Counted from the first letter of the stretch, positions 45,641-56,722 are shown. The stretch is 64,000 nt of DNA from Symbiodinium kawagutii (GCA_009767595.1 VSDK01012543.1:972283-1036282); one strand, 5' to 3'. Translations and numbers: made by a program. Notes: generated by a model not told the origin, from the letters alone.

Positions 45641-45845
45641 CTCAGGCAGCGACTGCACACATGCGACTACTTAGATGCTTTTATTCAATGTTACAAACTC
45701 CGAAAGTAGTTTATATTTCATGTATTCCTCTCACGTCCTTTATGTATATTCAGCTCCAAGTATTACATTCAACTGCTGGGAAGAAAGCTTCGCACCGCGC
45801 CCTGGCATCATCCCGCCGCAGTAGCAGCCCTCCGAGGCCCCCGAC

Positions 45846-45944
45846 CCTCGAAGTCCCTCGGGGCCACAGAGGCGCGGAGCTCCAGGAGCCGCGCCACGAC
45901 CGCACCGTGGCCATGTGCAGCTGCTGTTTGCAGCGGCGTGTGGC
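45846..45944 (-). CDS. Ankyrin exon 3, cassette C
   Basis: 99 nt, phase 1-1, acceptor GCCGAG|GC, GT donor. One repeat: GHTPLQTAAAHGHGAVVARL then LELRASVAPRDFE. It is separated from exon 2 by an intron of just 65 bases. Confidence 0.83.
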
Positions 45945-46009
45945 CTCGGCGGAGCGGCGGAATCCCGGCGGCTGCCTTTTAGCTTCTCTTCACAGGGGAC
46001 CCCGGCGGC

Positions 46010-46108
46010 CCATTTTCGTCGTCGCCTCGATGTCGGCGCCCGCGGCCACCAGGACAGAGACCATTTCCATGTGACCGATCCGAGCAGCCCAGCGCAGGGC
46101 GGTGAAGC
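46010..46108 (-). CDS. Ankyrin exon 2, cassette C
   Basis: 99 nt, phase 1-1, acceptor CTGAG|GC, GC donor. One repeat: GFTALRWAARIGHMEMVSVL then VAAGADIEATTKM. Confidence 0.83.
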
Positions 46109-46119
46109 CTCAGCGGCAG

Positions 46120-47150
46120 CCACCAGGTGAAAGCTGCACCAAGATCCCAGAAGCGGAGAGATGAATTCAGCGACAGAGATGTGGCTCTCGCTGATCTTAC
46201 AATCAAACCTGGTGTTGCAACTGCTGTGAATGATATCATCGCCCAACCTCCTTCTGACCCACTTTCCGCATCATAGAAGGAATTGCCCCTCATAGACTAA
46301 AATGTCTGATAGTGAGAGATGCGCCCGCTGCAAAGAAAAATCACGCTTAAACGAGAACTTGCTTTGCCTGGACCATTTACATCAATGAAACGCGGCATGC
46401 GATTGGAAATCAATGGCCGGATTTGACTTGGGAGCGCTTTTAACAACAGCCGAAACAGACCAAAACAGAATCATGCAAATGCATGGTTGCAATGTCCTCT
46501 CTGCGCAACACTAAGAGACGTTTAAAAAAAAGGTCCACACTTTGAAGCCCATGGCAAGTGCACGGTACACCGCTGCCTTTGCCATCCTGTTTATCGGAAT
46601 TTTCTTCGGTTGCAATGAAGCACACGCTGAGTTGCATGCACTGCATCAACTTGCAGCACAATTTCAGATCGACGCATGCTCATGGTTCTTGCTTTCTGAA
46701 TTGGATCAGATTTCAGAAATTGTTTCGACTATTTCTCCTGAGATCGTGTTCACGAGCATAAAAACGAACGCTGAACTCACTTTTGGGAAGACGGCTATTT
46801 ACACACCCATCAATCACAACATATCTGTTAGAGTCAATAGCAATATTGAACTGTGTTCAGAATTCAAGTAAGCTGCGTTCACCTCGAACGAGGCTGTCCG
46901 CATAATTCAGATTATTGAACATTCATCTGAGCATCTGCACTGTGCCTATCTGTCCAACTTACTAACTATCCTGAAAGCGCTCAAGTCCAGGTCCAGGATC
47001 AATCCAAGATCGATCATCCATATGTGGCTGACCCCTGGATTGATTACGGAAGGCAGGGTACAGATTCAGAGCGATCAGTCGAACTAAGATTCATCATGCA
47101 AGATGTGATGCAGTACAAACAGTTGAAATCACGGTTGCGACTTGAAGATT
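46120..47150. other. Intron 1 of cassette C
   Basis: No exon recognised. A plus-strand frame at 46542-46871 looks like a signal-peptide protein but is not preserved in the paralogous intron of cassette B. Confidence 0.5.
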
Positions 47151-47240
47151 ACCTACCCTGCACCATCAGTTGAATGCATCGTTTCATGGTTCCGGCACCC
47201 TGCCGCCTACCCAACGTCACCACAAACTGAGTCGCCGCAC

Positions 47241-47357
47241 CATTCCGGTCTGCCCGGTGGACAGCATCGGGGTCTGTGCGAAGGAAGTGGCGCACAGCAG
47301 CGATGTCGCCATATTTGGCAGCTTGGCAGATCACGGGGTCTTCGGCTTCATGTGGAT
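47241..47357 (-). CDS. Ankyrin exon 1, cassette C
   Basis: 117 nt, 39 residues, phase 1-1, acceptor CCGAG|AT, GT donor. Core PVICQAAKYGDIAAVRHFLR then TDPDAVHRADRN. Identical at the protein level to the copies at 48.1 and 52.6 kb. The three bases before the acceptor GAG differ from C' (accc here, gctc there), the only visible change near the splice site. Confidence 0.8.
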
Positions 47358-47499
47358 CTCGGGTGAAGAGCCGGGGAGGGGGTGGAACTGCTGAGCTGTG
47401 GAGATGGGTAAGCCTGCTGTGTTTCCCACACTCTCTCAAGTGTTTTCCCAACCGTAACTACTTTCAGTTGGCAACTTTTGACCCTATTTATCCAACACA

Positions 47500-47945
47500 G
47501 CAAACTCCAACAACCACAACTGCCACAACTGCGGTTTATGAATCTCCAGCGCCACAACACCATATGGGACATCAAGCGGATTGTGTGGATTTGTCGATTG
47601 CTGATTTGGCGTTTTCAATATAAGAGAACGTATCCATTGAAGAAGGGTGAAGTATCAATGTGATGGACACCTATGATCTCCTGCTGCACCGTCAGAGTCT
47701 TGCGAGCAAGCATGGTAATCTATGACAAGTCATCAGGACCCTGTTTCTGCAACCAGGGAGTCCCAAAGTGACCACAAGAATAAACTGAATTAGATGAATA
47801 ATCGTTCAATTCTGCAGTTCCAGGGAGGGTTTTGAGTGCTTGTTGAAAAGCATGAAAAGCTCAGCTGGTGCTCGAGCATGGCCGTAGTCTGACATCAAGC
47901 CCTGAGAGCCGAACAAATCGCTGCTGCCGCTGCCTGGCTGCCGGG
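47500..47945 (-). other. Conserved pre-ankyrin block, cassette C
   Basis: Contains the equivalents of the two conserved stretches (VLWRWRFI near 47540-47570 and RQQRFVRL near 47905-47930 on the minus strand). The first stretch has drifted from RRE to WRW here. Confidence 0.4.
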
Positions 47946-48021
47946 TGCCGTTGAATGCATCGTTTCATGGTTCCGGCACCCTGCCGCCTACCCAACGTCA
48001 CCACAAACTGAGTCGCCGCAC

Positions 48022-48138
48022 CATTCCGGTCTGCCCGGTGGACAGCATCGGGGTCTGTGCGAAGGAAGTGGCGCACAGCAGCGATGTCGCCATATTTGGC
48101 AGCTTGGCAGATCACGGGGTCTTCGGCTTCACGTGGAT
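48022..48138 (-). CDS. Ankyrin exon 1, extra copy C'
   Basis: 117-nt duplicate of exon 1C with acceptor CCGAG|AT and GT donor intact. Exons 2-5 do not follow before the next exon 1, so splicing it with exon 1C in line would also keep frame (phase 1 to 1) and add a repeat. Whether it is used is unknown. Confidence 0.65.
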
Positions 48139-48299
48139 CTCGGAGCCGGCACGGCGAAGCCGGGGAGGGACAAACCCCAACCCTGTCACCCGCAAAAGAA
48201 CTAGAACTGCTGAGTCGTGGAGGTGGTGGGAGGGAACCCTGGAAAATGGAAACAAACTAATTGAATGGCCAAAAATTTGGACACCCTAGAGCCAATATG

Positions 48300-50080
48300 G
48301 TTCCTGAGCTGCATTCACAACAACAACCTTTGTCAGGGACGCAACAAAGGACACAAGCTCCAAGGAGAACGAGGCTGCAATCATTGCATTGCTAAAACCG
48401 ACCCCTCAGAGGAGACATAGCGATTGAATGGCAGAGGTGAATGGGGACCGTGGAAAAAACTGTAAAGGTGAAAAAGGTGACAAAATGCAGCACTGCAAAA
48501 ACAAATGTAAAATGAGATCAAGTTTTAAGCCATCGTCTTGTGATCACACAGAACAAATCAGGCAATGAGATGTTGCGGCAGTCACTTGTATCACGTCAAC
48601 ATGTTGCCCTCCTGAGCTGTTGCACTCACGAAGCTACTGGCGGGCCAATTTCTATTCTTTTTCTAAAGGAAAAACAATTCATCTTCAATCACCGCACCTT
48701 GAAAAATGTTGGACTTTTGTAGTGTCACTGGCGCACAGCTTCAAAAATTGACAAAATGAATAGACATTTTTTGTGAATTTGTGGTGTGTCTTGTCTTTCC
48801 TTCGACACCGACTCGAAACATAAATTGTCGACCTCTGGGGATGGGCCCCATGAAAAAGAGAAAGGGTCGAGGAACCTGAAAACCTGACATCATAGCAAGT
48901 CGTCCTTAGCGTTTAGCACCTTGCCATCGCTCAAGTTGCGTCGGGCCCCCACTTTCTCCGAGCGTCCACAGGGTAGCAATGAGGGAGTTCCTTTGGAGCT
49001 CAATGGTGTAGATCAGGACGCGAATGAATAAAACGTTTGCACTCACTCAAAGATTGCTCTCGGGCGCCAACAACGCTGACTTGGACTTCCATTCAGATAA
49101 GCAATGAATGCATTTCCACGGTAACCACCCATTATCATGGTCACACTGACCACTGCACAGTTTCACTCATCCATGTTGCATCCATGTTGTACTTGGCATA
49201 TTTGCTCAACTAGTATGAAACCTTGCGTCGAATGACCAAAGACCTCCCAACTTCTGAAAGGGAAGTCAAAGTTTGGAGTCTCAGACTGCATCGCGGGAAG
49301 CAGGGGAGGCAGAACGAGGTCATGTAAACATGATTACCAAGTTGCTACTTAAAAGACCTTCCAACGAAGTTTCTACTGTCATGCTATCTCTGTGGTTGGA
49401 CTCGTATTTGCACTCGAATGTACGTCGCATCCTGCGAGATCACGAAGACATGCATCTTTGATTGGATTGAGCCTCCCGGGCGGAAATATTGTCAGTATAA
49501 ATAAAAAGATGTCCGATCCAAAGACAACACAATCAAGAACGAAGGAAAATATATACCATCATGGGAGACACTTGTAATACAGATGCCAGAGAGAAAATCC
49601 AAGACCAGACAGAGAACTTATACTTACATGCAAGCCGTTAACAGCACATTTAAGACAAACCTGGAATCTTCCAGCCACAGGCGCCAGAGAGAGGAATTGG
49701 AGAGAACACAGGACATATTGGAGAAACCCCAATGATTGAACTGTCCAACATGAAAGCAAATGGAGATGCGGAACAATGGATTGCTTCGAAATACAAGGGT
49801 TCAAGGGAAATGACACTTATACACATTGACGTCAAATACCTGAATATGTTGCACGGTTCAGATTGTTTGTTGCAAATGTTGCACAATAGTGCCCAGGATC
49901 TTTTTTGATTGGACCGTATTTTCCTGTTCACGCGCAGCCGTTTTCGTTTCAGAACGCCCCATTGATGTTTTGACTCGTCCACATTCCGAAATGAAATCGA
50001 TCAAAATTTGCTGTGTTTCCCATGCCCTCATTATTTTTCCAGCTAGAGTTTCTGTGGGCAACTTTTGGCGCCATTTATCA
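48300..50080. other. Duplicated spacer upstream of exon 1 C'
   Basis: No gene recognised. Parallel to 21250-23150 (cassette B). At 48310-48330 a very short CAA run replaces the large microsatellite of cassette B. Confidence 0.5.
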
Positions 50081-50089
50081 TTGATCCAA

Positions 50090-50560
50090 CCAAACAAATT
50101 CCTGCTTTTCACAAATCCGGAGCGCATCGCACAATGCAAAGAGGAAGGACTCGGGCCGCAACACCCGCAGGGCTGTCAACAGGATGTGGAAAATACGTGG
50201 ATTTGCCAGTTTGCACCAGGATGTGGAAAATACGTGGTATACGTTTGTTTACTTGGCTTTTCAAGACAAGTGATGTCTCGAGGTGGACTGCAGCCAACGG
50301 AACGAGGATAGCAGCACCGAACTAACCACAAGAATGAATTGAATAAAATCAATAATCAACCCATAATGAATTTGAAAATGGGTTTTTCAGAGTTTGCTAC
50401 AAAGCTCAGCTGGTGCCCGAGCATGGCCGTAGATTTGCCATCTACCCCTCAGAGCCGAGCAAAACGCTGCTGCCGCACTGTCGGCCGCCGACTGTGCCAA
50501 AGTCGCTGCCTGGCTGCCCGTTGTATCATGTGTTTCGATGTGATGAAGTCGACGATTCAT
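50090..50560 (-). other. Conserved pre-ankyrin block belonging to C'
   Basis: Holds the VLRPESFLFAL stretch (about 50125-50160) and the RQQRFARL stretch (about 50455-50480, minus). A gtggaaaatacgtgg motif is directly duplicated at 50187 and 50223. Confidence 0.4.
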
Positions 50561-50854
50561 TGCGGGTCAATGAAATAAACTATCATCGCCTGCACCGCGT
50601 AGAAATAGTGTTCGAAATGGTATGCCATGGACTTCCTATATGGACGCATCTGCACGCATCACAATAATCTATGCAGTTTGACCAGCTCAAGAATCAAAAC
50701 ACAGCACGAACTTTTCTTGCGAGTTTAGCTCTAGGTGGACCAAACGGGGCAAAAGCAGCAGCCAGCTGGCTGTCACTTACACGAACCAGGCTGATGCCAC
50801 CGCCACCACCAACTGCAACGGGAATCTGCGTAGTCGAGCCCCGATATTTCTGGC

Positions 50855-50916
50855 CTCCAGAAGTGCCGCAACCTTGGTGTTTCCTTCTCTCATCGCCATA
50901 TCCAGGGGCGTTTGGC
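50855..50916 (-). CDS. Ankyrin exon 5, cassette D
   Basis: 62 nt; Gly then QTPLDMAMREGNTKVAALLE. Acceptor GCTCAG|GC, proposed GC donor after CTGGAG, phase 0. No helicase exon follows before the next cassette, so this cassette's 3' partner is missing or shared with cassette C. Confidence 0.68.
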
Positions 50917-51468
50917 CTGAGCGCAGCAACCAACAATCAAAACTCTCAGTGAGGAATATCCTCGTTGCTTCTTTTTTGGTTCAGGTCACATGCCAACAAT
51001 GACCTTTGACCACACACCCACAGGCAACTTTCCAACATCCATGAAAGGACGGAGCCCACTCCATGAAAGGCTAACCAGCACGAAGCCCCATAGCACCGCC
51101 CTCAAATTTGAAACAAAATCACCTCGGGAAATATGTGCCTATCTTCAGGTGCGTCTTCACTTCGAAGGGTTCCAAACATAAATGCGTCTCCTGAAAAATG
51201 TACAGAGTCAAGATTTGGGTTGTTGAATTTTTGCGAGTTTCTTCTTGGACTTGAAACAAACACTTTGAAAGGACGCCAGCTGAAAACCTGATGGCAGCGT
51301 GCGAAAATCTGAGAGTCTGGTGGTGCTTGAAAATTCGAGAGCCCGATTCAGCTCAGCGAAACCCCGCAAAACAGACCACCCCCAAACAAAATGTGTATAT
51401 TCAATGCCATTCCGAGATTCCGAAAACATCTCCCCATCCAAAGAAACGCTCTTTCCGAGGTCCCCGGC

Positions 51469-51567
51469 CCATGCTGTTCTGCGAGTTCAGTGGTGCCTTG
51501 GCTGCCATAAGCAGCTGGACAACCTCCTCGTGGCCTTCCCGTGCTGCATTGTGCAAAGGCGTGTCAC
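51469..51567 (-). CDS. Ankyrin exon 4, cassette D
   Basis: 99 nt, phase 1-1, acceptor CTGAG|GTGACACG, GC donor. One repeat: GDTPLHNAAREGHEEVVQLL then MAAKAPLNSQNSM. Confidence 0.82.
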
Positions 51568-51790
51568 CTCAGGAAGCATCACACTTTGCCATCAGCATAT
51601 CCTCACGCATTCGACCACTTAGATGCATTTCAATGCTTGAAGTGCCCGAAGTGAAACATCAATTATCCCCTTCACATTTCCCCCTTCACGTGCTCAGCTG
51701 ACTGCAACCGATTTCAGTTCTGCATCTGGTGATTTCAGCTATGCCTTGCTTCGACCGAAGTCTTCGCAGCACAGCCCCAGGGCCCCGAAC

Positions 51791-51889
51791 AGCGCTCGTC
51801 CCTCGGAGCCACCGACGCGCGGAGCTTCAGGAGCTGCGCGACGACTGCAGCCTGGCCTTTCCCAGCTGCCAAGTACAGCGGCGTCTCAC
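51791..51889 (-). CDS. Ankyrin exon 3, cassette D
   Basis: 99 nt, phase 1-1, acceptor GCCGAG|GT, GT donor. One repeat: GETPLYLAAGKGQAAVVAQL then LKLRASVAPRDER. The last base is T, not G, so the codon across the junction to exon 4 becomes Cys in place of the Gly found in the other cassettes. Confidence 0.8.
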
Positions 51890-51974
51890 CTCGGCAGAGC
51901 GACCGCTGAGTGCGCCACAGCAGGCCCTCTCTGCGCAGGTCCCTCGCGACCCCGGGGACCCCGGCATGCTAAGC

Positions 51975-52070
51975 CCTTTATAGTTGCCTCAATGCGGGCG
52001 CCGGCGGCCACCAGGACAGAGACCACCTCCACGTGGCCATGCCCTGCGGCACAGCGCAGGGCGGTAAAGC
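51975..52070 (-). CDS. Ankyrin exon 2, cassette D
   Basis: 96 nt (32 residues), phase 1-1, acceptor CTGAG|GC, GC donor. One repeat: GFTALRCAAGHGHVEVVSVL then VAAGARIEATIK. Confidence 0.82.
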
Positions 52071-52504
52071 CTCAGAGAGGGCGCGGCGGAGATCCCGAGA
52101 GCCCAAAGATGCTCAAACCACGCTGTCCGGTTGGTTTTATATACTTAGAAAGAAATACCCATTAATGATATTTTGCGTAATGTGGATGATTGAACATGCA
52201 TCTTAGCATCTGCACTGTCCCTACCTTTCCAACTTACTAACTGAAAACCCCGAAGTCCAGGCCCAGAGGATCAGTCAAAGGTCTGTCATCTGTGCGTCAT
52301 TGAACCCCGTAGATTGTTCAGTGAAGGCGTGATACAAATTAGATGCTGTCATTCTGCGACTCATGATGCAACATGCCACACAATACGAAAATTTGCGATT
52401 CGAAAATGACCATGACCAGCGAACATGACTACAGCATCAGGTGAATGCATCGCTTCTTGGTTCCAATCACAAGCAAAATCAACCGCCATGAGTTGCTCCT
52501 CACC

Positions 52505-53247
52505 CTGCCGCCTACCCAACGCCATCACAAACTGGGCCGCCGCACCATTCCGGTCTGCCCGGTGGACAGCATCGGGGTCTGTGCGAAGGAAGTGGCGCAC
52601 AGCAGCGATGTCGCCATATTTGGCAGCTTGGCAGATCACGGGGTCTTCGGCTTCATGTGGATCTCGGGTGAAGAGCCGGGGAGGGGGTGGAACTGCTGAG
52701 CTGTGGAGATGGGTAAGCCTGCTGTGTTTCCCACACTCTCTCAAGTGTTTTCCCAACCGTAACTACTTTCAGTTGGCAACTTTTGACCCTATTTATCCAA
52801 CACAGCAAACTCCAACAACCACAACTGCCACAACTGCGGTTTATGAATCTCCAGCGCCACAACACCATATGGGACATCAAGCGGATTGTGTGGATTTGTC
52901 GATTGCTGATTTGGCGTTTTCAATATAAGAGAACGTATCCATTGAAGAAGGGTGAAGTATCAATGTGATGGACACCTATGATCTCCTGCTGCACCGTCAG
53001 AGTCTTGCGAGCAAGCATGGTAATCTATGACAAGTCATCAGGACCCTGTTTCTGCAACCAGGGAGTCCCAAAGTGACCACAAGAATAAACTGAATTAGAT
53101 GAATAATCGTTCAATTCTGCAGTTCCAGGGAGGGTTTTGAGTGCTTGTTGAAAAGCATGAAAAGCTCAGCTGGTGCTCGAGCATGGCCGTAGTCTGACAT
53201 CAAGCCCTGAGAGCCGAACAAATCGCTGCTGCCGCTGCCTGGCTGCC
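52505..53247. repeat. Segment nearly identical to 47200-47943
   Basis: About 743 bases agree with a constant offset of 5305 and almost no change, although the cassettes round it have diverged. It covers exon 1, its upstream flank and the pre-ankyrin block. Confidence 0.8.
52546..52662 (-). CDS. Ankyrin exon 1, cassette D
   Basis: 117 nt, acceptor CCGAG|AT, GT donor, phase 1-1; core PVICQAAKYGDIAAVRHFLR. Lies in the segment shared with cassette C; the intron that follows is shorter (475 bases) than in B or C. Confidence 0.8.
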
Positions 53248-53300
53248 GGTTGCATCATTATGTGTTTCGACGTGATGAAGCCGTATGAAGTCAACGATTC
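52800..53300 (-). other. Conserved pre-ankyrin block, cassette D
   Basis: Second copy of the block at 47500-47945; at its far end it departs from the C copy (ccggttgcatcattatgtgtttcgacg), which resembles cassettes A and C' instead. Confidence 0.4.
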
Positions 53301-54700
53301 ATTGCTGGCCGATGAATTTAATTGAATCTAAAATTCATTCATGACTTCCAAGAATCAATTCATAAATCCATTCATGACTTTAAATCATGGTTGACCGTCT
53401 TGACATTTCACAAAGCCAATTCCTGCACACCTTCATCCTTTGTGTCATAAGTCTGTTTAAATGAATGGAGAGATCCATTCATGACTTCCAAGCGCGTTGA
53501 TGATGGTCGCGGTCTTTGACGTTGTTGAAACAGTACCCATGCCAAAAATGGTCTCTTGCACCGGTCCATCGCCGTGCAAACTAGGGGGCCAGATAACCTC
53601 ACATGATGAAATTTTCCAAAAGTCTATTGACACTAAGTCAAGCTGAGGTGAAGGATCTATGTGACGAAACAACAGGACGAGTCAGCACAGGCAAATGCTA
53701 CGACCGCCACACAGACTTGAACCCATAGGATCTTTGATGAGAGTGATCAATGATAACCATGATCAGTGATTACAATTTTGAGTAGGATGGCCATGTGTTG
53801 TTGAATGACCATGCGTTGTCAAATGTGATGACAGAACGTTGTTGAATGTGACGTTGTCATGGTTGTTGGTTGTTGTTGGACCGGCACAGCAAAATTACTA
53901 ACACTAAATAAGTTGCACAAAATCACCAACGCATCAAAAACACTAGCGCAACATAAGATACTCATGGTCCCATGGTCATCAAATTTAGTCAACAAATCAC
54001 CACCACAGAATCACCAGCACATAAGAGTAACAAGAACACCAAACACAAATCACCAGTTGACACAAAAAACACCAGCACAGCGAAGTCACCAGCGCAACAA
54101 AATCACCAGTCGACAGAAAAACACCAGCTCATCACCAGCACAAAATCACCAACGCAGAACACAAAATCACCATCGCAACGAAATCACCAGCAGCACAACA
54201 AAAACACCAGCATGGGATGGATCAGAAATGCAACGCCGGCCACACGCAATGCCAAGGATGCGGAGCAAAAGCCACGCCGGCCACACAGTATCACACAGTA
54301 TGCATTGTCAAGCGCCACGGCTGCCACACAGAATCGAAGTGGTGTGCAGGAAGTGCCACGCCGGCCACCCAAAAGAGCCACATACACATGGAGTCGATGG
54401 TGGATGTTGACAAGATGTGGTGAGGGTGTGAGGGCAATGACAAGTCGATGTTGACAAGATGTCGTACATCTGAAGTGGCACCCTGGCAAAACGAAAGAAA
54501 GATGATTGTTGTTGACATGTGTGATGATCATGTGTCGGGCGACAAGTCCAGGTTGAGAAAACGTGTTGAGATGACCGGTGTGATGAGGTTCTGTACAATG
54601 CGTTGGGAGGAGAGGAGCGCGAGGAGGAAGAGGAGGACGAGGCGGTCTGACAAACTAAAAGCAAAAAAGCCCACAATTCAATGTGGAGAAAAACACATGT
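53300..54700. repeat. Spacer with AAATCACCAGCACAACAAAAACACCAG-type repeats
   Basis: 53880-54220 is built of degenerate (a/c)aaatcaccag(c/t) and aaaacaccag units; 54230-54440 has three copies of acgccggccac with variable spacers. No gene recognised; Thr/Asn/His-rich frames are artefacts. Confidence 0.6.
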
Positions 54701-54937
54701 AAAAAGTTCAAGGATTATCATCACCATGCACTATATAGAAATTTGGCTTCCTATACACTTCCCATGTGGATACATCTGCGCGCATCCTATGCAGTTTCAC
54801 CCTTTCTGACGAGTTTAGATCTAGATGGACCAAACGGGGAAGAGCAGCAGCAAGCGGGCTGTCACTTGCCCCGAATGGGGCTGCTTCCCAGCCAACTGCA
54901 CCAATTGGAATCAGCGCGGTCGAGCCCCACACCTGAC

Positions 54938-54999
54938 CTCCAGAAATGCCACTACATCTCCTTTGCCTTTCCATTCCGCCACACGCCGGGGCGTTTCCC
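54938..54999 (-). CDS. Ankyrin exon 5, cassette E
   Basis: 62 nt; Gly then ETPRRVAEWKGKGDVVAFLE, the least canonical exon 5 (TPRRVA in place of TPLDVA). Acceptor GCTCAG|GG, proposed GT donor after CTGGAG, phase 0. Confidence 0.65.
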
Positions 55000-55543
55000 C
55001 TGAGCGCAGCAACCGACACAGCCAGCGTGTGAAAATACGCGGTTCAGAATATCCACGTTGAATTCGCCTGGGTTAAGGTCACCTGCTGACACTGGTCCTT
55101 AATTCATACTGACAGCCAATTTTCTGATAACCATGAGAGGCACCTCGATGATAAAACAAAAGGCAATGTCCTTGTGAACGCTCAGCCGACCCTACAAAAA
55201 GCTAGCGGGCGCGGAGAGGGCTTCATGGCCCCCGTCTCAAACTTGACGCCAAAATCACGTCGGGAAACAAATGCATATGTTCGAAAAGGGTCGTCTTCAA
55301 TTCCAGTTGAAGGGTTCCAAACAAACTCTGTTTCCCGAAATTGTGTGCGTTTCTGCGTTCACTCTACACATTTTGAATGCATGGCTTCAGAACGTGATGG
55401 TGCTTGAAAATTCAAGTCTGGTGACGGTTGAAACTTCAAGAGCCCGATTCAGCACCGCGAAACCCTACAAAACAGAACACCTTCCGAGATTTTGAAGTTC
55501 TCCCCCAACCAAAGAATTGTTCACACCTTCCGAGGTGCCCGGC

Positions 55544-55642
55544 CATGTCTGTTCTTCGAGTCCAGCGGTGCCTTGGCTGCCGCCAGCCGCTGGACCACAT
55601 CCTTCTGGCCCGCAAGAGCTGCTCGATGTAGAGGCGTGTTAC
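55544..55642 (-). CDS. Ankyrin exon 4, cassette E
   Basis: 99 nt, phase 1-1, acceptor CTGAG|GTAACACG, GC donor. One repeat: GNTPLHRAALAGQKDVVQRL then AAAKAPLDSKNRH. Confidence 0.82.
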
Positions 55643-55953
55643 CTCAGGCAGTGCTGCGCTTAATTTTGTCTGTACTCACGTTGCCATCAGTGTATCAACA
55701 CACATGCGACCACTTAGCTGCATTTCAGTGTCATAAACACCGGGGTTGAACTATAAATTTATCCTTCATAACTTCTTAACATGAGTTCATGTATTTAGCC
55801 GATTTCAGCCTATTTCTATTTCAGCTCTATGTCAGTCTATGTCTGTGACATTCAGCTGCTTGCTAATCGCGCCATCTATGACGTGCAAACGAAATCTTCG
55901 CACTGCCATATGGAACCGTCCCCGCGCAGCAGGTTGTTGCAGGGCCCCCTGAC

Positions 55954-56052
55954 CGTTGTAGTCCCTCGGAGCCACCCTGGCGCCGAGGTCCAACAGCCGT
56001 GTGACAGCCGCGACGTGGCCATTCGCAGCTGCGAGGTGCAGCACTGTCGCAC
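55954..56052 (-). CDS. Ankyrin exon 3, cassette E
   Basis: 99 nt, phase 1-1, acceptor GCTGAG|GT, GT donor. One repeat: GATVLHLAAANGHVAAVTRL then LDLGARVAPRDYN. TVLH replaces the usual TPLH. Confidence 0.82.
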
Positions 56053-56113
56053 CTCAGCAGAGCGGCAGAGTCACAGCAGAATCTCTGACTGGTCCGGGAC
56101 TCCGGGGACCGGC

Positions 56114-56212
56114 CTGTGTTATCCATCGCCTCCAAGTTGGCACCTGCGGCCGCCAGGGCGGAGAGGACCTCCACGTGGCCTTGCCGGGCAGCTTCCTTCA
56201 GGGCAGTCTGGC
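56114..56212 (-). CDS. Ankyrin exon 2, cassette E
   Basis: 99 nt, phase 1-1, acceptor TGAAG|GC, GC donor. One repeat: GQTALKEAARQGHVEVLSAL then AAAGANLEAMDNT. The intron to exon 3 is 61 bases, the shortest in the window. Confidence 0.82.
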
Positions 56213-56427
56213 CTTCAGGGCGGTCTGCGCAGCTGAAGCAAGATGAGTTAACGGGTACCAATTCAGAGCGATCACTTGAACTTAGGCTCATCATGCAAGA
56301 TGTGACACAAATACAAATATTTGCCATTCTGGTTGCGATTTGAAAATAACCTTGACCAGGCATGAGTTAAATGCATTGGGTCCAGCATCAGGCCAAATTG
56401 ACGGCAATTGCTCCGCCACCCTGCCGC

Positions 56428-56532
56428 CTGATGCCGCCACACGGGAGTCTGTCAGAAGGAAGTGACGCACAGCAGCGGCGTCGCCAACTTCAGCAGCTTG
56501 GACGATCGCGGGGCGGTTGCCAATGTCTTCAT
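56428..56532 (-). CDS. Ankyrin exon 1, cassette E
   Basis: 105 nt (35 residues), acceptor CCGAG|AT, phase 1-1, core PAIVQAAEVGDAAAVRHFLL. It uses a GC donor, where all other exon 1 copies use GT. Confidence 0.77.
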
Positions 56533-56654
56533 CTCGGAGCCCAGTACAGGAGCCGGGCCCTGTCACCCCTACGAAATGGTGGAAGAAGACTGTGGGAAAT
56601 GCAAAACAGATTTGTTGAATGGCAAAAATTCTGGAAACTGTAGAGTTGACTGAA

Positions 56655-56722
56655 CTGCAACAAATAAACCGGCAAAAAAAAAACAGCAAGAAATGCAACA
56701 ACAGCAACAACAACATTTGCCC
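56655..56722. repeat. Short AAC/AGC microsatellite, cassette E
   Basis: Imperfect caacaa/cagcaa units with an A9 run, ending at aacatttgcccagggaaag. Position equivalent to the large arrays in cassettes A and B. Confidence 0.65.

Larger units (their letters stand above)
47167..48140. repeat. Tandem duplication with 781-base period covering ankyrin exon 1
   Basis: 47167-47358 reappears at 47948-48139 with almost no change (offset 781), so exon 1 is present twice. The junction lies within gctgccgggtgccg near 47943-47948. Very recent by its identity. Confidence 0.8.

Noticed and set aside
46542-46871. Plus-strand frame with a signal-peptide-like start
   Set aside because: The paralogous intron of cassette B (about 20230) has indels that break this frame, so it is not under coding constraint.
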